The position numbers were made by a program, and so were the translations under genes. Below the pieces are notes generated by a model. It ran no database searches. It worked only from the letters and a program-made list of their open reading frames with translations, and was not told the origin of the DNA. From positions 1,059,001 through 1,123,000 of the forward strand of contig OU452219.1 of NCBI GenBank assembly GCA_911728455.2: a DNA stretch of 64,000 bases, written 5' to 3'. Positions 47,049-59,800 of the stretch are shown piece by piece. Source of the stretch: Marthasterias glacialis (taxonomy: Eukaryota; Echinodermata; Asteroidea; Forcipulatida; Asteriidae). The first letter of the stretch is position 1; each line of letters starts with the position of its first letter.

Positions 47049-47500
47049 TGCACACCAAAGATTATAGAGCGCCGAAGGCGCAAGATGGGGAACTGGGCCT
47101 TTTTGTTGGAAAGTGAAATACGCATGGGCGCTTTGTTCAATAGAGTCACTTGCCAAAATGGCGTCCAGTGAGATTTCACCATAGAGTTATATATAAGAAC
47201 TAGAGGGCGTACAAACCGTGCGACACGGCCCGACAAGAAGCATTTTTGACCATTGAGAAAATGGCGCGGACCATTCATTTACTCTGGTTACTCATCCGTT
47301 CACACGGCAGCCATTTTCTAAGTGGACATTCGTATGCACATGGCCCATAGGGATTTTCGCCTATGGTGAGTCAGTGGAGTTCTGTGCGTGGCATCGCGAG
47401 TGCTCCTTCTAGTTCTTATATAATTATAACTCTATGGATTTCACATTTCAGCCAGAGTTCACCTTGCGCCTTCAGCGCTTTATAATCTTTGGTGCACACC
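47049..47500. mobile_element. Non-autonomous TIR element with 8-bp target duplication
   Basis: TGCACACC at 47049-47056 and 47493-47500 flanks an element whose ends AAAGATTATAGAGCGCC and GGCGCTTTATAATCTTTGG-like are inverted repeats. Inner arms (ATAGAGTTATATATAAGAAC and its near-complement near 47410) also pair. It interrupts the U5-upstream block, whose uninterrupted form CAGTGCACACCCAAACGG is seen in other units. An 8-bp duplication fits hAT or P-type transposition. No transposase. Confidence 0.8.
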
Positions 47501-47819
47501 AAACGGTGATTTTAACTCTCTCTTCATCGACCGAAAACAAAAACCATTACCCCCAAGTTCAGCTAGTTCGGCAATCAAGACTCCCCCGGCTGCCACCCAT
47601 CCACACGACCCCAACAAAGTATGCAGGTTGGGGAGGTACAAAGTATCAATTGATACAACTCTATGATCAAAACTCAGAAGTTGCCCCACCCCCTCCCCAC
47701 GCCCTGCAGCATTGGGTTTGGTGGCAACCGGCCGCCGTTGATAAAGGTGGTCATCTCTACCCGAACTCAACGCGAGCTAATAATTGTATAGCGCCCTCTG
47801 TGAAAAAAACTAAAACAAA
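47501..47819 (+). promoter_or_regulatory. Kanadaptin upstream region built on a U5-unit remnant
   Basis: Up to about 47660 the sequence is the diverged U5-upstream block (AACGGTGATTTTAACTCTCT, then a CCACACGACCCCAACAAA block). The remaining 160 bp before the kanadaptin ATG must hold its promoter and 5' UTR. No TATA box is evident. Confidence 0.45.
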
Positions 47820-50800
47820 ATGGCAGCCACCATGGAAGATGAAAACAATACGACAATAACGTCGGCAGCATTATCAGAGGACACTAATTCACCTGCAAAC
47901 GACCAAAGACATCTCACAGGCAGCTCAATTGTGAGTAGCATTAGAAACGAAACTATTGATCCTGACACAACCATGGAAAATGTCACTGCGTTAGGTGAAA
48001 GTCAGGAAAATACCGTCCGAGAAACCCAACAACGAAGTCAAACTCAGATTCAAGAAATGTCAGTTTCTTCGTCATCTATTCCTGATCGCATCAGTGGTGC
48101 TGGTGACGGGATTGATTTTAAAAAACCAACAGAGTTCAAACTCCCGCAACTTCCCTCTTCGCCGTTGCCAAAATCCAGCTTGCCAGGTCATGCAGGTAGT
48201 GGTATTACAAGTTTAAAAATGAAGCCAAGCGATAAACAGGAAGAACTGGAATTAGAAAGCAGGACTGCTGAATCTAGCAAGGTGGAGTGTGCTGAATTAC
48301 AACCAGGAGGTCATCAACAGTTTGCATTCCCCAAGCCAAAATTGGCAACAAGGCCGCTACTGCCAAAGAGAGATGCTCCAGCTGCAAAGTCAAGTGTTGG
48401 CCCAGCAGAGCCGACGTCTTCAGCAATTGTGCATGAGAAGAAACGACAAGAAAAATCCCCTGCGGAAAAACTTGCAAAAGTACCACCCCTCCCTTATAAA
48501 GAACCCCAGTGGAGTGGCATTCCGAGTGAGGAATACTACCTTGAGGTCCTCAAAGCTGGCAGCATCCTATCTAAGATCGAGCTAACTGACAAGGCATTCC
48601 ATGTCTTTGGACGGTTGGAAACTTGTGACATTCCATTGGAACACCCGTCCTTATCTCGTTATCATCTGGTGTTGCAGTATCGTCAGACAGGAGACAGTGA
48701 CCATGATCCTGGGTTCTATCTGTATGATCTAGGTAGCACTCATGGGTCATGGGTCAACAAGCAGAAGATGCAGGGACGGGTTTATTATCGGATACGCGTT
48801 GGGCACATGTTCAAGCTGGGTGGCAGCTCACGCATGTACATCCTGCAGGTAGTTCAGAAGACTTGTCTTACGTAACAAAAGTTTATAATTATTAAGTTTT
48901 TTATTTTGGTTCGTTATTGAAAATAGTGTACACAGATCACTGACGTAATAATTGAGATATCTGGGATTAGATTAAATTACTTGTGAATCAGAGTGTCCAA
49001 TCCACATAACAGTGGCATTCATTTTGTCAAAAGTTTGGACTTTGCTTTGTGGGTAGAATTCTCCCGGCCAACAATAGACCCACTACTACCATCCTTCGTC
49101 ATTGATTACTGAGAGTCTCAATAATGAAGGATACTTCATCTCATTAAACTAAAAAGGGGTCAGACATATTTGCCTTTCAAAGCTTGGTTTAGAAGCATTG
49201 ATTTGAGTTGTACAAAAACAGAATAGTTAAATAAATTTGGAAAACAAGACATTTGACGTCTTGTTTAAGGTTAAGTTTTTGAGGTTCATTTTTTAGGTAC
49301 ATGAATGTTGATTGATTTACATGTACACATACTTGGCAAAGAGGTCTTTATTCATAGAAATTCCAGGCTTTACAAAAATGTTAGTCTCATAAGTGGGATT
49401 TGAAATCTTGCATGGTGGAGATACAATCTAGTAGGATTTGTGGTAACGCCAACATGTCTAAAATATCTGAGTTATGGTAGTTCTGAAAGAAAAAAAAATG
49501 ATGGTGTTACAACTCCACATTAATTAATGCAAGATCAGAAATACTAGTTATATTTTCACAAAAAAGTTTAAATTCTGACTGAGTAAACTCGGAAGATGGC
49601 TTGAATCCTCACCCACAGGGACCATCAGAAGACCAAGAAGCAGAGTCAGAACTAAGTGTGAAAGAACTGAGAGACTTGAGACAACATCAACTGGCTGAGC
49701 TTGAAGAACGAAAGAAAAAGAAAAGGGAGGAGGAGGAGATGGAGATTGAAGCAGAGGAGAAGGATACAGGCATCAGCTGGGGAATGGGTGGGTACACTCA
49801 GCTGGGGAATGGGTGGGCACACTCAGCTGGGGAATGGGTGGGCACACTCACCTGGGGAATGGGTGGGCACACTCAGCTGGGGAATGGGTGGGTACACTCT
49901 CTCAGCTGGGGAATGGGTGGGTACACTCAGCTGGGGAATGGGTGGGTACACTCAGCTGGGGAATGGGAGGGTACACTCAGCTGGGGAATGGGTGGGTACA
50001 CTCAGCTGGGGAATGGTTGGGTACACTCAGCTGGGGAATGGGTGGGCACACTCACCTGGGGAATGGGTGGGCACACTCAGCTGGGGAATGGGTGGGTACA
50101 TTCAGCTGGGGAATGGGTGGGCACACTCAGCTGGGGAATGGGAGGGTACATTCAGCTGGGGAATGGGTGGGTACACTCAGCTGGGGAATGGTTGGGTACA
50201 CTCAGCTGGGGAATGGGTGGGTACATTCAGCTGGGGAATGGGTGGGCACACTCAGCTGGGGAATGGGTGGGTACACTCAGCTGGGGAATGGGTGGGCACA
50301 CTCACCTGGGGAATGGGTGGGCACACTCAGCTGGGGAATGGGTGGGTACATTCAGCTGGGGAATGGGTGGGTACACTCAGCTGGGGAATGGGTGGGTACA
50401 CTCAGCTGGGGAATGGGTGGGTACACTCAGCTGGGGAATGGGTGGGTACACTCAGCTGGGGAATGGGAGGGTACACTCAGCTGGGGAATGGGTGGGTACA
50501 CTCAGCTGGGGAATGGGTGGGTACACTCAGCTGGGGAATGGGAGGGTACACTCAGCTGGGGAATGGGTGGGTACACTCAGCTGGGGAATGGGTGGGTACA
50601 CTCAGCTGGGGAATGGGTGGGCACACTCAGCTGGGGAATGGTTGGGTACACTCAGCTGGGGAACGGGTGGGTACACTCAGCTGGGGAATGGGTGGGTACA
50701 CTCAGCTGGGGAATGGGTGGGTACACTCAGCTGGGGAATGGGTGGGCACACTCAGCTGGGGAATGGTTGGGTACACTCAGCTGGGGAACGGGTGGGTACA

Positions 50801-53800
50801 CTCAGCTGGGGAATGGGTGGGCACACTCAGCTGGGGAATGGTTGGGTACACTCAGCTGGGGAACGGGTGGGTACACTCAGCTGGGGAATGGGTGGGTACA
50901 CTCAGCTGGGGAATGGGAGGGTACACTCAGCTGGGGAATGGGTGGGTACACTCAGCTGGGGAATGGGAGGGTACATTCAGCTGGGGAATGGGTGGGCACA
51001 CTCAGCTGGGGAATGGGTGGGCACACTCAGCTGGGGAATGGGTGGGTACACTCAGCTGGGGAATGGGTGGGTACACTCAGCTGGGGAATGGGTGGGCACA
51101 CTCAGCTGGGGAATGGGTGGGTACACTCAGCTGGGGAATGGGTGGGTACACTCAGCTGGGGAATGGGTGGGTACACTCAGCTGGGGAATGGGTGGGTACA
51201 CTCAGCTGGGGAATGGGTGGGTACACTCAGCTGGGGAATGGGTGGGTACACTCAGCTGGGGAATGGGTGGGTACACTCAGCTGGGGAATGGGTGGGTACA
51301 CTCAGCTGGGGAATGGGTGGGTACACTCAGCTGGGGAATGGGTGGGTACACTCAGCTGGGGAATGGGAGGGTACATTCAGCTGGGGAATGGGTGGGCACA
51401 CTCAGCTGGGGAATGGGTGGGCACACTCAGCTGGGGAATGGGTGGGTACACTCAGCTGGGGAATGGGTGGGCACACTCAGCTGGGGAATGGGTGGGTACA
51501 CTCAGCTGGGGAATGGGTGGGTACACTCAGCTGGGGAATGGTTGGGTACACTCAGCTGGGGAATGGGTGGGCACACTCAGCTGGGGAATGGGTGGGTACA
51601 CTCAGCTGGGGAATGGGTGGGCACACTCAGCTGGGGAATGGTTGGGTACACTCAGCTGGGGAATGGGTGGGCACACTCAGCTGGGGAATGGGTGGGTACA
51701 CTCAGCTGGGGAATGGGTGGGTACACTCAGCTGGGGAATGGGTGGGTACACTCAGCTGGGGAATGGGTGGGTACACTCAGCTGGGGAATGGGTGGGTACA
51801 CTCAGCTGGGGAATGGGTGGGTACTCTCAGCTGGGGAATGGGTGGGTACACTCAGCTGGGGAATGGGTGGGTACACTCAGCTGGGGAATGGGTGGGTACA
51901 CTCAGCTGGGGAATGGGAGGGTACACTCAGCTGGGGAATGGGTGGGTACACTCAGCTGGGGAATGGGTGGGTACACTCAGCTGGGGAATGGGTGGGTACA
52001 CTCAGCTGGGGAATGGGTGGGCACACTCAGCTGGGGAATGGGTGGGTACACTCAGCTGGGGAATGGGTGGGTACACTCAGCTGGGGAATGGGTGGGCACA
52101 CTCAGCTGGGGAATGGTTGGGTACACTCAGCTGGGGAATGGGTGGGCACACTCAGCTGGGGAATGGGTGGGTACACTCAGCTGGGGAATGGGTGGGTACA
52201 CTCAGCTGGGGAATGGGTGGGTACACTCAGCTGGGGAATGGGTGGGTACACTCAGCTGGGGAATGGGTGGGTACACTCAGCTGGGGAATGGGTGGGTACT
52301 CTCAGCTGGGGAATGGGTGGGTACACTCAGCTGGGGAATGGGTGGGTACACTCAGCTGGGGAATGGGTGGGTACACTCAGCTGGGGAATGGGAGGGTACA
52401 CTCAGCTGGGGAATGGGTGGGTACACTCAGCTGGGGAATGGGTGGGTACACTCAGCTGGGGAATGGGTGGGTACACTCAGCTGGGGAATGGGTGGGTACA
52501 CTCAGCTGGGGAATGGGTGGGTACTCTCAGCTGGGAATGGGTGGGTACACTCAGCTGGGGAATGGGTGGGTACACTCAGCTGGGGAATGGGTGGGTACAC
52601 TCAGCTGGGGAATGGGTGGGTACACTCAGCTGGGGAATGGGTGGGCACACTCAGCTGGGGAATGGGTGGGTACACTCAGCTGGGGAATGGGTGGGTACAC
52701 TCAGCTGGGGAATGGGTGGGTACACTCAGCTGGGGAATGGGTGGGTACTCTCAGCTGGGGAATGGGTGGGTACACTCAGCTGGGGAATGGGGAATATTCT
52801 AAAGTTTGTACCAGAGACCTTGGAGTGGCTGAATAAAGCCAGTAAGGAAACTCCCAGCAAGTCTTGGAAATTCTACAAGTATCGTATACATGTGCACGAT
52901 GTGTACTAGTGCACGATGAACGTTTAGGCCAGACAACCGCGATCACACACTTTTCAACACAAGAATTTCAAAGTTTTGAAGCTGAATCATCCAAAGAAAT
53001 TGCTTTTCAAAACTGTGTGATTGCCTATTTGAAATTTCGCAAGGCTAGGTATAAATGTTCACTTTTCCAACGTTTTTTTCCCCTTTTTTACAGTGATTTA
53101 GGACTACCTTACAAACAAAATAACAGGCAGGAGGCTACATAGTCGTCCAACGCTGGTAGTGCATAACACAAAATAAACCTCTTTTGTAGTAGAATACTGG
53201 TAGTTTATGAAACAGTAATGTGATTAATATCAATGTCACAACATACTTTAATAAAATGGCTTAGTAACTGTTATTATTACCAAAAGCTGACTTTTGGTGT
53301 GACTCTGTCGGTCACGGCATGTATTTGCACATAATTTGCCATCAGCTCAGATGACGTAGTACCCATGATAGGTCACGTGATATGTAAACATTGGTCGCGC
53401 AATCGGTCTTGATTTTCTTCCATTCAAACCAATGTAACCAAACCGAGGCTGGAAGGGCAAATAGTCTGGTTCCTTTTTGTACAATGAATATTAGCATCTA
53501 TTACTGTTATTGGATACAGGGAACATGACCAAGATGGTGGCAGCATGATAAAGGTCTATTGCACCCTTTTAAATGGTTGGTCAACTCACTGGAAAATGTG
53601 ACAATTTTTGACATTTTCATGTTTCAATATCTGGCGTTGATCATCTTATTTTCTTAAAGAGGATGATGCAGAGGAATCCGACGCAATGGGAGACAATCCA
53701 TTTGCCATCATGACACAAGAAGAGAAAGAAGCCAGCTACATCAAGGATCCTAAGAAAGCACTCAGGGGTTACTTTGAGAGAGAAGGTAAACATCGTTACG

Positions 53801-56800
53801 GAAAGATTTTTTAGCATTTAAAAATCTTTTATTTTTGTTCTTTGTCCCGTGTTTAAGTTTTGATCCAATGTTTTCTGTATACTTAAAATGTTTTTAATAT
53901 TGTAAATTCAAAACGCAATTTGATTATTTGATCACAACTGTTTGATTGTTTTTAGATAAACCCTAAACCATAAACCATCTGAGGTATACTTAGGTGATGG
54001 AAAGGAAGTATTATTATTATTGTTATTATTATTGTTCTGGCTTATTACAAATATTTCAATCTCACAGCCCGAGGGCCAAATTACATCTGAATTCACAAAG
54101 AAGCAAAACATGTAAAGAAATTCATTAAACAAAGAAGAAAATATACACTAAAAAAAAACACAATTCAGAATTATTATTGAGCATTTTAGTTAAAAAAGGG
54201 ATGGGGCTGTTTTTATATCTATTAGCTGGGCAAAGAGGGACAGCAAGTTGGTCGGAGTTCTGAAGATTGTTAGACCTACAGGGAGGGAGCCATTCTCTGT
54301 TCTGCAAATCTAAAAGTTTTTGACCAAATTTCAGGGAGAGCTGATCCCATCTTACTTTTCAGTTAATTTGTTACAAATAAACTGGTAAGAAGTATGACTT
54401 ATTGAAACTTGCAACTTGTTTTTACATCAGGTTATGATCTTGAGTATAATGTTGAAGAAAAGGAGAGTGGCTTCAATAAGCAATTTGTCTGCAAAGTTGA
54501 GTAAGTTACTCAGGGTTGTGAAACCAGTTTCAGAAACTTGGTTAAAGTAAAATTTTGTAAACAATAAAAGATCTTTTAGTATTGTCAACTCTTTCATTTT
54601 GTTGTCCTACACGAATTTTTGTACAAAAAAACGCCTGAATAAAAAATACTTTATTGTAATTATCTTGAATTAACCCGGCTGATTAATTTCTTGTGTTTTT
54701 TTCCTTCTTCTTCTTTCTTTTTGAAATCATGACTTCACTCCAGCCAACTTTTTGACACTTAAATGTCTCCTTGACATTTAACATCAAAGTGTTGACGATT
54801 TGTTTGTTTAAATTCCTCAGGTTACCCATTGATGATTCAAGTGGGAGACCCATCTACGCTGAGGCAGCCGTATCTGGCAAGAAGAAGGAGGCAGTCCTAG
54901 CCTGTGCTCTGGAGGCTTGCCGCATCCTTGATGCACATGGTGTTCTCAGACAAGCAACACATGGTAACAAGAAATGTTATTGATTGATTATGTTGGCTAC
55001 TGACAATATCCGACAGACGCCATCTTTAAAGACAACTTGGATTTTTGCTTCGAGCGACATCAAGCATTCTAATTTTTCAACCCAAACAACTGGTTCCCTG
55101 ACCAATCACACAAGGATCCTGCATGCCACGCATAATATTTACGCATGAAGAACAATTGTGCATTCCAAAAATTAATTTGATTTCCTGTAAAAATAGCTGA
55201 CCTTACACTGTGACATCAAGTGGGAACTACACAAGTCAGGTTCAGCTCTGCCTTTTGTCTTTGGTTAGGGCAAAGAGAGTTCTCCAGACTTTGTTTTGAT
55301 AGCGTCTTATGGAGAGGGTACAAAGTTGAAAAATCATATGACTTCTGAAATCATTGGATTTTTTAAAGTTTCATGATGTATTTTCTGATTTTTCAGAGTG
55401 AATAAATAATAGAGTGCAGGAGAGGAAGGGTACAATCAGGCTTATCAATCAAAATTGAAATTACTTTAAGTTGATCAGATTATTGAGTTTATGTCAATTT
55501 ATGAAATGGATTTTGTCTGTGTTTTTATTACTTTTGAGTGCCTTGCAGTGATGTTAAACTCTTCCTTAAACCAGTTGTGTTCCCTCCTTTTAAAATTCAA
55601 TCCCCTTAAACAGCATAGTTTTGGTCAGATAAATTGTTGAAGCGTCTCACATTGCCCTCAAATTTTCTTGGATATTGACAGAGAGTAAGAAGAGGAAAGC
55701 CAAGAACTGGAAGGAAGATGATTATTACGATAGCGATGACGATACCTTCTTAGATCGGACAGGAATCATTGAGAAGAAACGACTGTTCCGTATGAAGAAA
55801 GCTGGCATGATCAAGGAAGAAGCGCAGACTTATGACTCCCTGGTAAGATGTTGACTCTTTGCATGCATGTCACCTGTAGCGACTGTGCCACGCTCACTAT
55901 TGTGGGAGTCAATAGGTATACATGTAAATGCCGCATCACCTGAAATGGGCACTACACTGTGTAGCACACAGTGACATTGACTTCCAAAATGGCACAACCA
56001 AGATTATTGTGATGATGACGTCAGGTGAATTGGGTCAATACGGATATTCATTCACATTTAGAAACCAGACATTCATCTTTTCAGCTGATCAGCTGAGTTC
56101 CTCATTTTTGCTTTCTCAGCTGTGCCATTGAAAAAAAAAACCAAACAAACAGTACAAAGTCTTGCTATGCCTGGCACTTTTTGTTTTTTACAAAATTCAC
56201 TTTCACGCTTGTAGAAACAATTCTATTTGTGAAACTAGTTGTTATCCGGAGTTGTAAACTAAATGTTCCCCCTCCCTTTCTCTTTCTTAGAAATCTCAGC
56301 TGAGTGATGTAGAAGCTGAGATCAAGAAAACGGAAAATGAAATGGCCGCTTCAGACAAGAGTAAGTGTCCATCTCATAAATATTTTGTCTTCAAAGATCC
56401 ACAATGCTGCTAAAAGATATATCAATTCCCGATTAAGAGACGTTAAAACAACTTGACAGATATGTTAAAAATATGCAGTCCAGCCAGCCTACCCTGGCTT
56501 GTAAATGAACAAAAATGAAAGACCTCTGCAAATATTGACTTAGGCCTAGTTTTTCTGATCATCAACGAAACAATTCAGTGTGTGTAAAGTTATTTTCTGT
56601 GATTTTGTTTTTTCTTTTTCAGAAAGCACGTCTGTCGTTGAAGATGATTCCCTCGACGCCTTCATGGCAAGTATCAAGAGTGGCAAGACGATGGACAAAT
56701 CATGGAGAGCCAAACTGAAATTGCAGCTTGTTGAACTAAAGAAGGAACAAACTAGACTTGTCCGATTGGTCAACATTGCAAAACCTACATCCATGCCGGC

Positions 56801-59800
56801 ACTGAAAAAGTACATCATGATTCTGCCAACTTCTCAGGTTTTTAACCAAAAAAAAAATGACAAAAATATGGGGGTCTTTGGGAGTAGAAATAAATTAAAG
56901 CACAAAGATTGATGTTTTATGAAACTTCAAAAAGCAGCAAGTGTTGCTTGTCTTTTTTGCCTTGTATTTACCCAAAGATGAAGTATCTTGTACTAATTAA
57001 AACAAGAATTCTTGAAACTGTAAATTGAAGATGTCCACTCACAAGTATGAAGTGTTTCTGTTTTCACTTGGGGTCTTATATTTGTTGTCCTTACCATTTA
57101 TCTACAGGCCATCCACCCAGATGAGTTACGCAGCTCTCAGTAAGAAACTGCCTATGTTTGGATCCATGAAAGGTCGTGTTGGATTAAAGAGCAAGACTTC
57201 AGTAAGTAGAAATAATCGGCTAGGGTTTGTCCCCAGTGCTACATTATGTAGTCGGTCGCCGTGAATGCAAAGGTTGTAACTCAGTTTGGATACAAGGTTA
57301 CACCTTCCACACTTGTCAAAAACACCAGACATACTTTGATCCGATTTTGAATTTCCTTAGAAAAATATCAGCAAAATTGTTCCCAAACAGCCTGAAAAGA
57401 CTATTAATACCTATACCATATGTACATGTTGGTCAGCTAAGGTACTCGATACGTTTCCTTCCCTTTTTTCAAGGTTAAAATATCATGCCCAAAACACAAT
57501 TTGCCCCGTGCAACAAGGGCATGCCATAATCTCACTCCATTAGTTTTGTGCTTACATCCAACCTTACAATACAACGATACAACCTTCTGGCATTCTGAAA
57601 AATTATGTTCGTAACTCGTCATATGAGTTCTGAACACCTAGCTATCAGGATTAAGATGATGCCCTGTCCCATAAGGATCATGGATGGTTTGACTGGAATA
57701 CGTACCCCATTGGTCTCCTGCAATAGACCTTTATCATGGTGCGGCCATCTTAATTTTTCCCCATTCAAACCAATGTAACCAAACTGAGGCTGGAAGGGCA
57801 AATAGTCTGGTTCCTTTTAGTACAATGAATATGAGCATCTATTACTGTTATTGGATACAGAGAACATGACCAAGATGGTGGCAGCATGATAGAGGTCTAT
57901 ACCATGTGGTTGATTATGTCGTATTTAAGGCTTGTCCTGCTGAGCTTTGACAGAATTATAATTTATTTAGTTGCTTTTAAATAGAATCTATTTCTAGTAT
58001 ATCGGACTTTATACATGTATATGAAATGCTTCAGAGAAAACATGTCCAGCTTGCATGCTGACCAGACAATGAATCAGCAGTGAACTACCCAGGACCAAGC
58101 TGACCCCCCAGGAATGATGTTGGTGTAATGAAAACCTGGGCCACAGGCCTCGATCTTAAGAAAAATGGGGGCAGGCCTTTGCTGGCCAAATCAGAGAAAT
58201 TGTACAAGGGCATGCTGGCCAAGTTGGTAGTGACAGTGCAATTTTTCTGCAGGGCATGCTGGCCAACTTGACAGGGCATGAGGCCAATGGCCTCGGTGGC
58301 CTCGGTTAAGATCAAGGCCTGGGGTCATGTTACACATAATGACCCTTGCCAGCTGCAATGGTTGCCCCCTCCTCTAATAATATATTAAATGGTTTAATAC
58401 TTAACCAGTTGGTACCAGATGACCTGTGTACAAGCAAATGTTTCCCCTGCCTGGAAACGGAAACTGTGTAAAGACGCCATTTTATAAAATCGGAATACCT
58501 GAGCAAAGGTCGTCCAGACATTCCACTGCTGGGTGTGCACAGACCACACACATGCCGTCTGACGCTTTGTTTCACCCACACAAAGACAAAACATAGTCTT
58601 GATTATTTTGACATTTTCTGGCCATTGAGAGGTGGTTTTTCTGTAATCCCCAATTCCAGACCTTAGTCCTTTTGTTCAAAGAAGAGGATTATGTGACATC
58701 GAGAGGCTTCCACCATTGTTTATTCATTGTATTTCGGCTCAATGGAGGTAAGTCAGAATGAGCCAGGAATTAATACATGGTTCTGGGTTTAAGTTGACAT
58801 TATCTCGGTCGAAAAAACAAAAAATAAAGAGAATCTTTGTTCTCTTGGCATTGGCAAGTCAGGGTCTCTTTGTGCCAGCGGTACCCTCAAAGAAAAACAA
58901 TTCCGGCAATTCCAATAAAACAATGCCATCACGGGAACGGGGAAAAATAAAAAAATCCCGACAGCAACTGGTTAAATTTACCTTAAAATTATTTTTGTTT
59001 AGTTATTATAAAAGAGCAGTTTATCAACCGTACTGTTTTACAGATACCATCAGCCAAAGCTGCACCCCCACAATCACATTCTTTTGCCCCATCTCGGAAT
59101 CAAAACAACACGATGGAAGAAGAAGAAGATGAACAAGAGGAAGATGACCTAGTCTCTCCTCCAGCCGCTCAGCACCCAGGTAGTGAATCAACCACACACG
59201 ATCTGAAGGAGACAAACAGAATAGTGACTGCTTCTGAAGGCAAGGTGGGTTCACTCTACTATCACTTCCCTTGGACTGATGTCACCCGCGGTGGATTTCA
59301 CAAAACTGGTCCTAACTTATGACGTCCTATAAGTTAGGACTAGTTACTCATCCTAAATCGGGATAAGACTAGTCCTTGCGCTTTGTGAAATCCACCACAG
59401 GTTCTCTGCACTGTATCAAATTTGAACATGGTCTTTACAGATTTGCTTTGATTGGTAGGTTCATCTGTAACATTTATATAAAGTGGTACCCACATACCGA
59501 TGAGGTGTACATTTATGATGCTCTGGTATATTCTCCTCGGCTGTGGTGCAAGTTAACAGCGAGGTCAAGGTGAAGAAATACAGTGGTATGATTAAAGATC
59601 AGTAGCATAAAGTGTAATAAGTGTTGGCTCTCAGATCTCAATCTGAGATCAGTAGAACCTCAAGACCTGGGCTCGATTTCTCAAAGCACTGAGATTTTAT
59701 CTTAAGATGAGTTGCTAATATCACCATAGTAATTAGTATTGTGACATCACACTTAGCAAATAAGATTGATCCGCACTTGCGATCAATCTTAGCTCTTTGT

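Noticed and set aside
47434..47859. 141-codon plus-strand frame ahead of kanadaptin
   Set aside because: It crosses a transposon end, a U5-unit remnant and the kanadaptin start in another frame; no protein-like features.
49601..52909. 1,102-codon repetitive protein (and two overlapping 1,000-codon frames)
   Set aside because: The frames are a by-product of a stop-free 25-bp minisatellite. The conserved kanadaptin sequence joins SWGMG at 49787 directly to EDDAEE at 53660.
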